Source of the DNA: Plicaturopsis crispa FD-325 SS-3
Lineage: Eukaryota > Basidiomycota > Agaricomycetes > Amylocorticiales > Amylocorticiaceae
Length of the DNA: 64,000 nucleotides
Reading direction: 5' to 3'
Assembly (NCBI GenBank): GCA_000827205.1
Contig: KN832563.1
Location: 878,863 to 942,862 of the forward strand
The notes under the pieces are model-generated. The model was not told where the DNA came from. It was given only the letters and a program-made list of their open reading frames with translations, and made no database searches. Both the position numbers and the translations under genes were made by a program. This document shows, in pieces, positions 1 through 10,496 of this stretch; the first letter of the stretch is position 1, and every line of letters begins with the position of its first letter.

Positions 1-68
1 CTCTGAACATCTCACCGTTCCAATTGACGGTACTAATCGTTCCCCTCAGCCTTTCCAGAATTACAAAG

Positions 69-1450
69 ATGGTTGATCGTAGAGAGTTCAACACCACCAA
101 ACACGGGGCCCTTTGCGATACTGTTACAGCAATATTCCCCATGCGTCCCGGTGCCGAAGCATATACTTTACATGTGAGCAGGAGATTTTCATTGTCGGCA
201 AGAGCCACTCACCTAGAGCTACGGAATTCTAGCTGTTCGAAGACATGGACGACTTTCCGAATACAGATGACGATGCTATGGAAGATGAGCCCGTTGCGGG
301 TCCATCCCAAATGATCCCGGAGCCTGTTCAAACGTTCGTCATGTATATTCTGACGGCGTGTATGCTGATTTCTCAACCTTATGATACACAATGCAGCTCG
401 GCAACTCCCTTGAGGAAAGCAACCTCTCAGAACACTGCCGACGCGTATCCTACACCCGAATCGGCTCCGCGCCGACGTCCTCATGTTGCACGACAGAGTG
501 CTCCCCTTTCCCCGACTCCAACCCGCAGCTTCAGCTTGGGTAGCGGTGGACATGGAATGGATGCCCATGAGGATGTTCCCGGAGATGAAGACCCTCCACA
601 AGAGGCTGGCGTGAGTGCAATGTTTTTGCGTGTACCTTGCCTTTACATGGTATTGATGATATCTCTCTGAAGCCATCGGGAAGTCAGCTTCTTTTCCGCA
701 CTCCAAGTGTAGACCAAACGACCACTGAGCATGCGGTAGCTCAGACCGTGAGTTTGTCCAAATAGTACCTGATATTTGGGGCTAATTTGTGCATTGTGTC
801 ATTAGGCCCGTGGTACCGATAGCCCCTTGGTTGCAATTGTCACTAGCCAACAGGAAACCATTCGTGCCCAGCAGGTCACCAACGCAAGCCAACAGGCTAC
901 CATCGCCGACCAGCAGGCCACCATTGCGGCACAGCAAGAGACCATTCGCCGTCATGTCGAGCGTCAGGAGAAATCGGAACAGAAGCTCGCTGACGCTACG
1001 AGCGAGCTCACCGCTGCTCGCCGCGACAATAACACAAGTACAACTGAAATCGAGCGCCTGGAGGCCTTGATCAGTGAACGCACCCTAGAGCTCGAGAACT
1101 TGGGAACCATCGTCGAGAGTCACCGCGACACCATCGCTACGCAGACGAATACTATCTCCCAGAGGGACGAAGAGCTTCAGGCGACGACCGTTCGTCGGGC
1201 CGAACTAGAACAGCAGATCTCCACCCTCACAGACCAGCGCAACGCCGCTCGTAGAGTGAGCGCCGCAAGGATGGCCTACGTTGCACGCCTCCTGGCCGTA
1301 ATCCGTGGTCTCAGACTGGAAAGAAGTGTTCTCAGGTTGGACGTACATAGCTTAACGCTGCGAGTTGGGAAGATGCTGTTCCGCGGCGCTATGGCGGGGG
1401 TTGAAGCAGCTAGGCTAGCACATTCGATCCAGTCTGGGTATGGCCTCTAG
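69..1450 (+). CDS. Coiled-coil protein of unknown function
   Basis: Predicted as five exons, with introns at about 174-232, 343-396, 611-672 and 748-805. All have GT-AG ends and keep one frame, giving 382 residues. The ATG at 69 opens the frame. The second intron is 54 nt and in frame, so it might also be retained. The first half is low-complexity and rich in Pro, Ser, Asp and Glu. From about residue 175 onward the protein is a long coiled coil built on a repeated pattern of Gln-Gln-x-Thr-Ile, followed by Glu/Arg/Leu heptads. The last 50 residues are basic and hydrophobic. No enzymatic motif is visible and I do not recognise the family. It converges on the esterase gene, whose stop is 145 bp away. 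Confidence 0.6.
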
Positions 1451-1594
1451 TGGTCTGAGCGCGTAGCGTTGAGACGTCGGGGAGTAACGGAGGCGAGATA
1501 GTATACAACAAGTTAACCTGGAGAATGGTACACTGCGTTTGGGACCATCTAATTGTATGATAGCTATGTATGCTAGTAATCATATGCATTCTTT

Positions 1595-3286
1595 CTACAC
1601 GACGAAGTTGTCACCCCAATGTCTCAAGACACCTCGACCCATTCGGTGTTCCTCGAAAGCAACATTCCGACAAAGAATAGCGCCATGCGAATTCCGCACA
1701 GGATGTATAAACGCTAGATGTTTGCGTACGTTGGGCAGCAGGTTCAGCGACGCGATCATCTCAAGCTGCTCGAGCGTCAGGTGCGGCTGCCGTGCCCAAG
1801 CACCCTCACTGAGTGCCGTCGTCTCCGTCCTTTGTGTCCCTTGTGGTGCCTCTGGATCACCGTGCGCTGCAGCCGTCGCGCCGGATACATCTGGAGAGGG
1901 TAGGTAGGAGGCCGGATGAGACTCCGCTTGTGGGCCATCGTTTGATGAGTACGTCTGGCCAACGACATCTTCCATGGCCTGCTCAAGGCCCTTCTCGAGG
2001 GAGAGAAATAGGCTCGCCAGCCGAGAGCTTCTCGTCGGGGAACGTTCCAAGTGACGCACGCGATTTCGGGAGTACCAGCTACCCCGTGCGAGGCGCGTGA
2101 CCAAAAGCATGAGTGCGAGAGGTATTAGGAGCGGCAGGAGGAGATACAGCAGCTGTGTCGGCGGCGGTAAGCATAACGACGACGTGTGTTCACGAAATTG
2201 ATTATACCAAGTTTAAAGGGAACCGCCATTCAATGAAAGGCCCACTGAAGGGTAGAGGTTTCCACGACCTAGGTAGTGGTTTGGGAGGACTTTCGGGGCG
2301 AGTAAATGACTTAATGACAGGCTCGTAGTTTGTTAGGAAATGACTGTAAAGTGTGCGTGGATCAGTCAATCGGCAATTCCATACTCATGCAAACACCAAT
2401 TTCGCCTACATCTGTAATCCGTCATTGACGTGGTTTGCAAATGGATCCACGGGCTCAAAGGCGCCGGAAACGTAGGGCACTGTGATATCGTTGACACTGA
2501 GTAGTATAGAGTATATCATTCAGAGGGAGAAATATTTGATTATAAGAGCCGACATACGCATTCGCATAGATGTCAATCCGTTGGAATAAAATGAGTGCTC
2601 GGTGGAATATGAGCTCTAAGAATACTTGTTAGCGAGGTTTTGTGTCAATTCGTTCAAAGTTACCTTTATCCGCCATGACATGTAATAATGGGCGGCCAGT
2701 CTTGGCCCATGCATCGAGGTTGTAAAGTTGCTTTCCAGTGCGCCCCAGCAGATTCGTCCCGAGAAGGCGCAATAGTGCGGTTCGAAAACCTGGGTAGGGT
2801 ACTACACCAATATGAGGTGTAGCAATGGTCGCAAAATTTACGGGTGCGACACGGTCAAAAAATCCCCGTTGATAGAGTATTCTGTATGCACGCAACGTCA
2901 ACAGAGTTCGATAAATTTGGGAACTGCTGGACAAGTACCCAGCAAGATAGCGTGCGTGCAGCCCGCCAAGACTGTACCCTGTCACTGAGAACTTGGTCAC
3001 AAGCCGGCCCCCTTTCGCCATTTCTGCGATCTTTGCGTCTATCTATCCGCATTTCAGTTATTTGATCGGTTTGCAACGACGAAGAACTCACCTCTTCGAC
3101 GGCACGCTCGGCGCCCCAGTCAATGCCATCGTACGACCCATCATCGCAATTCGATTCGATGAGGAGCAGCTCTACGGGGAGGTCCTCAGCGCGTTTCTCC
3201 ATGCGCTCCTTGAATACTCGGGCTGCTTCCTGGAGATTAGAGGGGTCTCCCAGTAGGCCATGCAAAAGGACATGGAGATGGACCAT
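1595..3286 (-). CDS. DUF676-type serine esterase/lipase
   Basis: Seven exons (3286-3092, 3030-2939, 2881-2664, 2615-2558, 2496-2410, 2343-2208, 2152-1595) give a 382-residue alpha/beta hydrolase. The start is followed by VHLHVLLHGLLG, the usual opening strand plus HG oxyanion region of this family. Residues 83-88 are GYSLGG, the nucleophile elbow with Ser85. Later VNDITVPYV and an EPVDPFA stretch match the part of the family that carries the catalytic Asp. A hydrophobic segment (about residues 198-216) precedes a basic WYSRNR patch, suggesting membrane attachment, as in yeast Rog1-like lipid esterases. The tail after residue 240 is Ser/Pro-rich. Introns are 46-70 nt. Substrate is unknown; family membership is well supported. 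Confidence 0.85.
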
Positions 3287-3602
3287 TTCAAGTGTGCTCA
3301 GCGAGATACTTGTGTGCGGCCTCGTTGGAACTGTGCCGGTCGCAGCAAGAGGATTTGAAGGATAAAAATATCATTCCTGTGAAATCCTGATTGAAAAGAG
3401 TGAAAACCGAGCAGCCTCCGTGCTCAGTCATCGTTTGCGACATGGCGGCACGGAGCAGGTCTGGTCAAATTGAAGATAGTCGCCGGCTCCGGCGACTTCA
3501 TTTACCCAGCGGCCGTGCCGCCACGTGGCCGAGGGCTCAAGCCGTGCTCAAGGACGGCAACGCCACTTTCATAGCAGCGTCCTTCAGATTATTGACTTCA
3601 CG
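3287..3602. promoter_or_regulatory. Divergent promoter with nested palindrome (esterase / epsilon-COP)
   Basis: This 316-bp gap separates two divergently transcribed genes and must hold both promoters. It contains a perfect 8-bp inverted repeat with a 2-nt loop (GTCGCCGG..CCGGCGAC, 3479-3496). That repeat lies inside a second inverted repeat with perfect 11-bp arms (TGGCGGCACGG at 3443-3453, its complement at 3513-3523). No TATA box is obvious. Whether the palindromes bind protein or lie in the 5' UTR of epsilon-COP cannot be told from sequence. Confidence 0.5.
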
Positions 3603-4709
3603 ATGGACTCGTCTGAACTGTACCATGTCAAGCAGCAATTTACCCTGAGCAAGTGCGATTTACAATGTTTCGTGTCTAGTTGTTGACATATCTTGGTCAG
3701 GCGCATACAAAAGCCTCGTAAACGTGTCCCTGCCGGATCCGTCGACCCCAGACTATTCGCAATTCGTGCTCTACCAGGCTCGCGCCCATATCGCGCTCAA
3801 CAACCACAGCGCCGCATCTGCGCTTATACCTGCTGGCTCTGAGAATGTGTCTCTGAAAGCTGTCGCCGCGTTGGCGCGCTACGTGGGCGCTACGGACGAA
3901 TCCGCCAAGGAAGCCGCGCTCGAGGAGCTAAGGGACTTGTGCGTGGAGATCGAGGGCGACGATGCGGAAGGGGATGATAGAGACAAGGACGCGGTGCGCG
4001 TACTTGCTGGAACCGCGTTTGCGAGAGCTGGTGAAGTTGAAGAGGCTCTGGAAACCTTGGGAGCCAGCACAGAGACCGAAAACCTCGAAGCGTGCGTGAA
4101 ACCTACCTCTTCTCGCTATACAATACTAACTGGACTATGTTAGTGTTGCCATAATAGTTCAGATATTCCTCTCTATCAACCGCCCAGATCTCGCCAAAAA
4201 GCAGTTTGAGCGTGCAAAGCGTTGGGCAGAAGATGACCTCCTGCTGCAACTCATTGAATCGTCTATTGGCCTGGTCACCGGGAAGGACGCGTATTCGAAT
4301 GCTAGCTCATTCTACACCGAGCAGCTCGGAAACCCGTCGTTGAGCTCGCCGCATCTCCTCACCGCGCGCGGCGTCACTCGCCTCCTTCGCAACGAGATAC
4401 CGGAGGCGAAGTCGGACCTCGAGGAATCGTTGTCGCTGCAAAAGGACGACGCTGAGACTCTAGCTGCATTTGTGGTCGCAGCAGGTCTAGGTGCGACCAA
4501 GAAGGCGGAGGCGGATGAACTGTGGAGGTCAGTGCAATATTTTGTTCTGCGCACATATAGACTAATGCGCTACTCTCTATCATAGCCGTCTTACAAGCAC
4601 ACATCCGACCCACCCGTTCGTTGTAGATGTAGCCCAAAAAGAGGCGTCGTTCGACGAGCTCGCAGCCAAATACGAAGTACCCTCTCTAGCTATACCAGCG
4701 GCAGCTTGA
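3603..4709 (+). CDS. SEC28: Coatomer subunit epsilon (COPI)
   Basis: Exons 3603-3648, 3701-4091, 4144-4527 and 4586-4709 give 314 residues, the normal length for epsilon-COP. The start MDSSELYHVKQQFTL runs through a splice into the AYKSLVNVSLPD segment typical of the family. The protein is built of TPR-like helical repeats, for example YQARAHIALNNHSAA and LTARGVTRLLRNEIPEAKSD. It ends with the characteristic HPFVVDVAQKEASFDELAAKY and a short hydrophobic tail. Epsilon-COP stabilises alpha-COP in the coat of Golgi-to-ER vesicles. The first intron (3649-3700) begins GCAAGT and ends CAG, so it is a GC-AG intron; the flanking protein match makes it firm. No duplication or truncation is seen. Confidence 0.92.
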
Positions 4710-5297
4710 CCGTTTATTGTATGGATATCATATTCCCCGTTTGATCCGCTATTGCAGGCAAACTCCAATTGAGCTAGCAAGAGACAAGGCAGGTCTTCCA
4801 TTTTATGATGTGACGTCTGTAAAATTGTCCGAGGAAGGATGGGGTATTCTCACCTGGAGGTAAGCACGTCCGTATGCTCAGTGTGGCCCTTTTGCTTATA
4901 GACAATCGCTATGCATTCTGGCCTTAGGACTCCGGGAAGGCATACGAGACAGTGTTTGTTACGTGCGCTGCAAGGTGCCTACTACTTTGAAGTGGCGTTT
5001 CCTGTCGAGCTGTGATCAATCCCTTGATTCATGCAAGATCCTTCCACATTCGTGCGTTCTCAAAGCAACTCAGTATTAAAATTACCATCTTCACGTCAAG
5101 CTTGGGGCCTTACTCGGATCGCATCGTTCTACAGTAATGACATGCCCCTAAATGCTAGCTGATCCGAGTAAAGCAGTTCGCATGCCCGCAAACCCCTTCT
5201 TCGCTTCATTGGACATCTCCTATGCGTAGTATGTATAAAGTGGTGTATCTTGCGCCTTGCATTTCCCCGGTTCCCAGGCCATTCCCTTCATCCCTTC
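4710..5297. other. Intergenic region, epsilon-COP to dioxygenase
   Basis: A 588-bp region between two genes on the same strand. Short open stretches occur (for example around 4760-4860) but none shows codon structure or a family match. It should contain the epsilon-COP terminator and the dioxygenase promoter. A pyrimidine-rich stretch precedes the dioxygenase ATG. Confidence 0.5.
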
Positions 5298-8200
5298 ATG
5301 TCTTCATTGTTCTCTAGAAAGCCATCTACGTCTACCGTGCGCAGTACTTTTACTTTTACGAGATATTCGAGCCGCTGATTCTTCGAGCCACAGGCCAACG
5401 GTGCGGTGACGCCACCTCCTGCACCGGCATCGATATCCAAGGCCAAACCTGGTGATGCTCACAAAATCCTCGACGACTTCCGCAAAGCTGTAGGGATACC
5501 ATGCTCATCTTTTGCCGGAGTATCGCTGATTTCCCCCAAGGTCAACAAGGGCGCATCCTTCAGTCTGGATCACTCGACCCTGGTACGTGTTTTGGAATAT
5601 ATCCATACAATACAGTGGTTGATAGGACATTTTGCCTGCAGGCGGCAGTGGTGGACGCACTGAGACACGCCGATGGGATTGATGACCGCAAAATGCTTGT
5701 ATGGGCACGTATCGTGTGCGCTGTGTTCTATGCTGACGAAGACCGCAGCTCGAACACATAATGATGCTGCTTGCGAAACTTCCTGAAGGCGGTCTGAAAA
5801 CGAATGTTCAGAACTCTACCGTCCAGCTGCGTCAGTATCTGAAGTTATCACTGCTTAACACAACCACCGCGTCTTATTTCATCTCGTGCAGTATACAATG
5901 GCATGGCCCACCCGCAGGCAACGTTCCTCGGCAACCAGTATGCCTGGCGCTCAGCAGATGGATCGAGCAACAATATCAACTGTGAGCTTTGAGCTCCTTG
6001 CCGCAACCTGGTTATCTACATCCAACACTTTTACAACGACACAGTGCCTGATCTGGGGAAGGCGGGAATGCCGTACTCACGCAGTGTCCAGCAAAATCAT
6101 CCGCTACCCGCAGATTCCCTTCCTGACGCCGGACTCGTCTTCGATACTTTGTTGAGGCGTGAAAAAGTAATCCTTCGTATGAGTCACTTGTCGCGAAAAG
6201 CTAACGATTGCTTTTACAGTTCGTCAAGGTGATGACTGCGATATCTGAGCTATAAGATGTCGTGCACCGCTAACTTGTCTAAATCAAGCATCCGGCGGGC
6301 CTGTCAAGCATGATGTTTTCATTTGCCGCTCGTGAGTCTACTTGGCAGTACTGCGTTCCATAGTTGCATCTGCTTATATCTCAATTCCCAGTCGTCATCC
6401 ACAGGTATGCCACAGCATCGGCGAATCAGCTCTAAGTCTGCATTGTCTCATATGGCGCCTACAGTGTCTTCCGAACATCCCACGCAGACGTGAATATCAA
6501 CGAAACCTCGTCGTATGTCGACCTGTCGCCGCTGTATGGCAACAATCAGGAGGCCCAGGATAAGGTTCGCGCTCGTGACGGGAAAGGCCTACTTCTTCCC
6601 GACGTGTTTGCGGAAGATAGGCTTCTTTTGCTGCCTCCCGCAGTTTGTGTCACATTGGTCCTCTTCAACCGCAATCACAACGTAAGTCGATTATAAGACT
6701 TTGCGCAAGAGCGTAGCTAAAAAACATCGACTCGATAGTACATCGCGAGGAAGCTCCTCGAGATTAACGAGCGAGGAACGTATGTCAACCCAGCAGACAT
6801 CCCCTCCGACGATCCCAAACGAACTGCCAAGCTCCTTGTCCAGGAAGAAGAGTTGTTCCAAACTGCGCGTTTGATCAAGTAGGCATATTCTGTACTTGCC
6901 GCTGATTGAAACCACTAACATTACTGGATTATTAGCTGTGGCTGGTTTGCGGGGATCGTGTTCAGCGATTACTTCAGTGCCATCCTTGGTCTGGTGCGAG
7001 AAGGAAGCTCCTGGAGCTTGAACCCGTTCGTTGTAAGCATGGTCATGCATGCTGCATGTTCGTCTAAGTACTCATTCTTCTCTCTCAGGACATGAGAAAG
7101 GACGACCACTCGCTTTTTGAAAGAGGTCAAGGCAATGTCTGTAGCGTGGAGGTAAGTGAATGTTTCATTTCCGTCAGCTTTTAACGTTGACGACGCAGTT
7201 CTAGTTTAACTGCTTGTATCGCTGTAATACCCACCCGTTTTTATTCACCAGATACGGCCGTTTAACTCTTGGTTTCATCCTGAAAAATAGGGCACGCTAC
7301 AACATCTCAAGAGGACGAGAAATGGGTGGAACGTCTATCCAAAAAGTTGTTTCCCGGCAAGACCCCAGACACTGTGCGTGCAGGTTTTCATACTCAAGTC
7401 CACAGATCCTCATATACTTCATCCAGGTCACAATAAATGATTTCCGCTTGATGGCTAGAAAGATACAAGCTACAACGCCAGATGTTTCGCATTGGACCTT
7501 CGACGAGTATGCACTGATCGTCATCTTATTTCATTCAAATATACTAACGACTGCATGCCAGCCTTACTCGTCAAACTGACGGAACATTCAAAGACGACGA
7601 ACTGGCGAATTTTCTTCACAACGCGTGCGTACGCCTTGTCCTTTTCTCGTTTCCGCCGTGTATTTATTTATCTCTTCATTGTTCAATACCAGAACTGAGA
7701 ATCCTGCAGCTACTTTCGGTGCTCGTGGTACCCCCCATGTCATGCGTCTGCACGAGATCATGGGCATCGAACAAAACCGTCGATGGGGTGTTTGTTCCTT
7801 GAACGATTTCAGGAAGGTACGCTGGGTGTTACGCTGTTAGTTCTACGATATGTATGGACTAATCGGCGGCCACCTCCCAGTTCCTTGGCTTGAAAAGTGG
7901 GTCTTTTGCCTTATGGGATGGGATACGGCTCATCGTTTATGTACAGCGTACTCCACATTCGAAGAATGGAATTCAAGACCCGAGGTATACACTACAGCTC
8001 AAAAGCTGTACGGCCACATTGATAACTTGGAACTCTATGTTGGCCTTCAAGCGGAGGTAAGAGGCAGTTTCTGTGCTGCACACCATCATTCAGGAGCTCA
8101 CATTCCTTTATGTATTTCACAGGATCCGAAGCCTGTTGTCCCGGGCGCTGGTCTTTGCCCAGGTGCGTGTCCCGAGAGTCTCGTTCCATGTCATGTCTCA

Positions 8201-10354
8201 ATGCTGTCCTCCAGGATACACAATCAGTCGCGGGATCCTGATCGACGCAATAGCCCTCACGCGCGGTGACAGGTTCTTCAACGCCGATTTCACCCCGTTC
8301 AACCTCACCGCTTGGGGTTTCGCCGACTGTCAGCGCGATGCAGACGGTGCTGGATTCGGGAGCATGCTCGGACGTCTCCTCCTGCGCACCCTGCCCGAGA
8401 ACTATACAGAGAACAGCGTGTATACATGGTTTCCACTGATGACGCCGGAGGCCATGCAGACGATCCTGAAGAACCTGGGCCAGGCAGACAAATACGACTT
8501 CACGAGGCCAGAGGGTCAGCGTCCACCTCGCGTAATTAGCGAGTATGCCGATATTGCGCAGATTCTGCAGCAGACTGGTGCCTTCCTGCCGCCCTATGTA
8601 GCGAGGGCTTCTACTGTCATACGTGGGGAGGGGTAGGTTTCTACGGTCGTATTCAGCGCTCATACTGATTATGCCATGGTGCTAGATTCTTCCTTGCTAC
8701 AGGGGACGCGGCTCGAGCAAAGCAGGACCGACAGAGTATTATCAGTGCTCTAGTCAATACACCTGAGGCAGCTATTGATATCGCGCAATCATTCTACGAT
8801 GAAACCGTGCGCAAAATCAAAGGCCACTCGTACGCTGTCGTTGGCGGTAGCACATTGAACATCGACATTGTACGAGATGTCTTGAAATTTGTGCCTCTGC
8901 AATGGTCTAGCAAGTTGGTGCGTTCTTTCTTTCAAGCCTTGGTAATTTTACTACATTATACTGACCGTCGTTTCATAGGCTGGGATTTCTGTGAAAACCA
9001 AGCAGAACCCCCACGGTGTATACTCTGAACAGGAACTCTTCGACAAGCTCGCGGACATCTATACGCAAGCACCTCTTTGTTGTCTGCCACGCTCCTCCTT
9101 TCTGACGCTGTTTCCATCAGGTTTTTGTTCCTTGAGGTTGACCCCGCTAGCATGATGGTCACTCGGGAACGAGTGAGACGCAGCATCGACGAGTTGTTAC
9201 GCCACATAAAAGATAACCTGGGCATCGGTAACAGGGTGATCTTTGGCATTCATATCTGCGGCATCCTTGGACGCTAACCGTTGTATACAGTACTCCTGGG
9301 CTGGAATTGTTGACAGCATCTCGCAAATGTTTGCAACCGATGCAGAGAGAGTCCAGCGCCGCAGCCTCCTTGAGCGCATATACGCTATCAACCCATCGCC
9401 CGACCATCTGGCAAACTCTCTGCTTGCAATCCTGCTAGGATCAACGGTCGAACTGTCCCTAGGTCGGTTTCAATCCCTCGCTGACAATACAGAAAACATG
9501 ACTTACTGAGGCGATATTTTGTTAGTGTTGACCCATGTCGTCAACTTCTTCATGGACTCCGACAAAGTCGCGGATCTGCAGACCGTGGCTATCAATCTCG
9601 ATGTCAAAAACGCCTCCGAGTTGCAGGGCTTTGCCCGCGAAGCTTTGCGGCTAGACCCTCCCTTCCGGGGTGTCCTCCGTACGCATCATGTTTTCAGTCG
9701 GGTGTTCAACGTGCTTATACCATTGTATTCAGGCGTCGTCGAGAAAGACGAAGAGATTGCTAATATACCTCTCCAAAAGGGCGAGCAATTGTTCTTGGAC
9801 GTGGCTTTCGCCAGCCTCGATGTTAGCATGTCCCGTCGTGCTCGTTTCGGCAATTGCTAACCGATTCTTTTCCAGAAACGTGTCTTTGTTACTCCAGAGG
9901 CGATAGATCCTGGAAGGAGAAGCGATCTTTACCTCTCTGAACCTACAGTAGTAAAGTGATTGACAGCCTGTTCACTTCATCCATGGGGCACGCTACTAAC
10001 AATGTTTCACCGCCGTAGTGCTCTGGGAGAGGACCTTACCTCGAAGATCATGACGCAAGTCCTTCGCGCGATCTTCAGTCTGAAGAATGTCCGCCGGGGA
10101 CCCGGCATTTCTGGCAGATTGTCGCGGTATGTACCTTCACCTAGTTCCTGCCTTCTATGCCGTGCTTAGCGCGTAATTTCCATGGTGTAGCTTCAAGGAT
10201 GCATCGCAGCCGATTGTGCGCTATTCCTACATCGACAACCACTCTATGCGAAGCCCGTGGCCGACATCGTTGGTCATTCAGGTGCGCCACTCATTGAAGC
10301 CTCTACTGACAGCCATATTGATTGGTGATTCCCTAGTACGATCCTGAGGCATGA
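5298..10354 (+). CDS. Psi-factor-producing oxygenase (Ppo) / linoleate diol synthase-like heme protein
   Basis: A highly split gene, with about 30 introns of 45-75 nt and roughly 1,050 residues. The N-terminal half is an animal-peroxidase-type dioxygenase domain. The distal-His region reads FRTSHADVNINETSSYVDL, and the proximal ligand motif YRWH is rebuilt across the intron at about 7224-7290. The C-terminal half is P450-like, with the ExxR helix in REALRLDPPFRG. Fungal Ppo enzymes convert linoleate or oleate to 8- or 10-hydroperoxides, and the P450 half isomerises them to oxylipins that control sporulation. At the heme-thiolate position I read NALGEDL across the intron at about 9959-10018, with Ala where Cys is expected. 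The isomerase step may therefore be lost, as reported for 10R-dioxygenases. One intron near 9063-9120 has a GC donor. The start codon is followed by a 13-codon first exon. Intron edges near 5490 are uncertain. Confidence 0.88.
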
Positions 10355-10496
10355 GGTTGGCACAAAGGGTAAGTACATGTCTTGACATTGGCGTACTTAC
10401 GTAGTACAGCTCCCAAACCGGTCTCAGTTCAGAAAAATATCACTATTTTGCAATTCGTTCTTCTGCATAGTAGCGCATTGAACATACAAATGCGAG

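Noticed and set aside
7193-7210. In-frame TAG in the dioxygenase just before FNCLYRW
   Set aside because: The intron acceptor is the TTCTAG itself; using it removes the apparent stop and restores the family motif.
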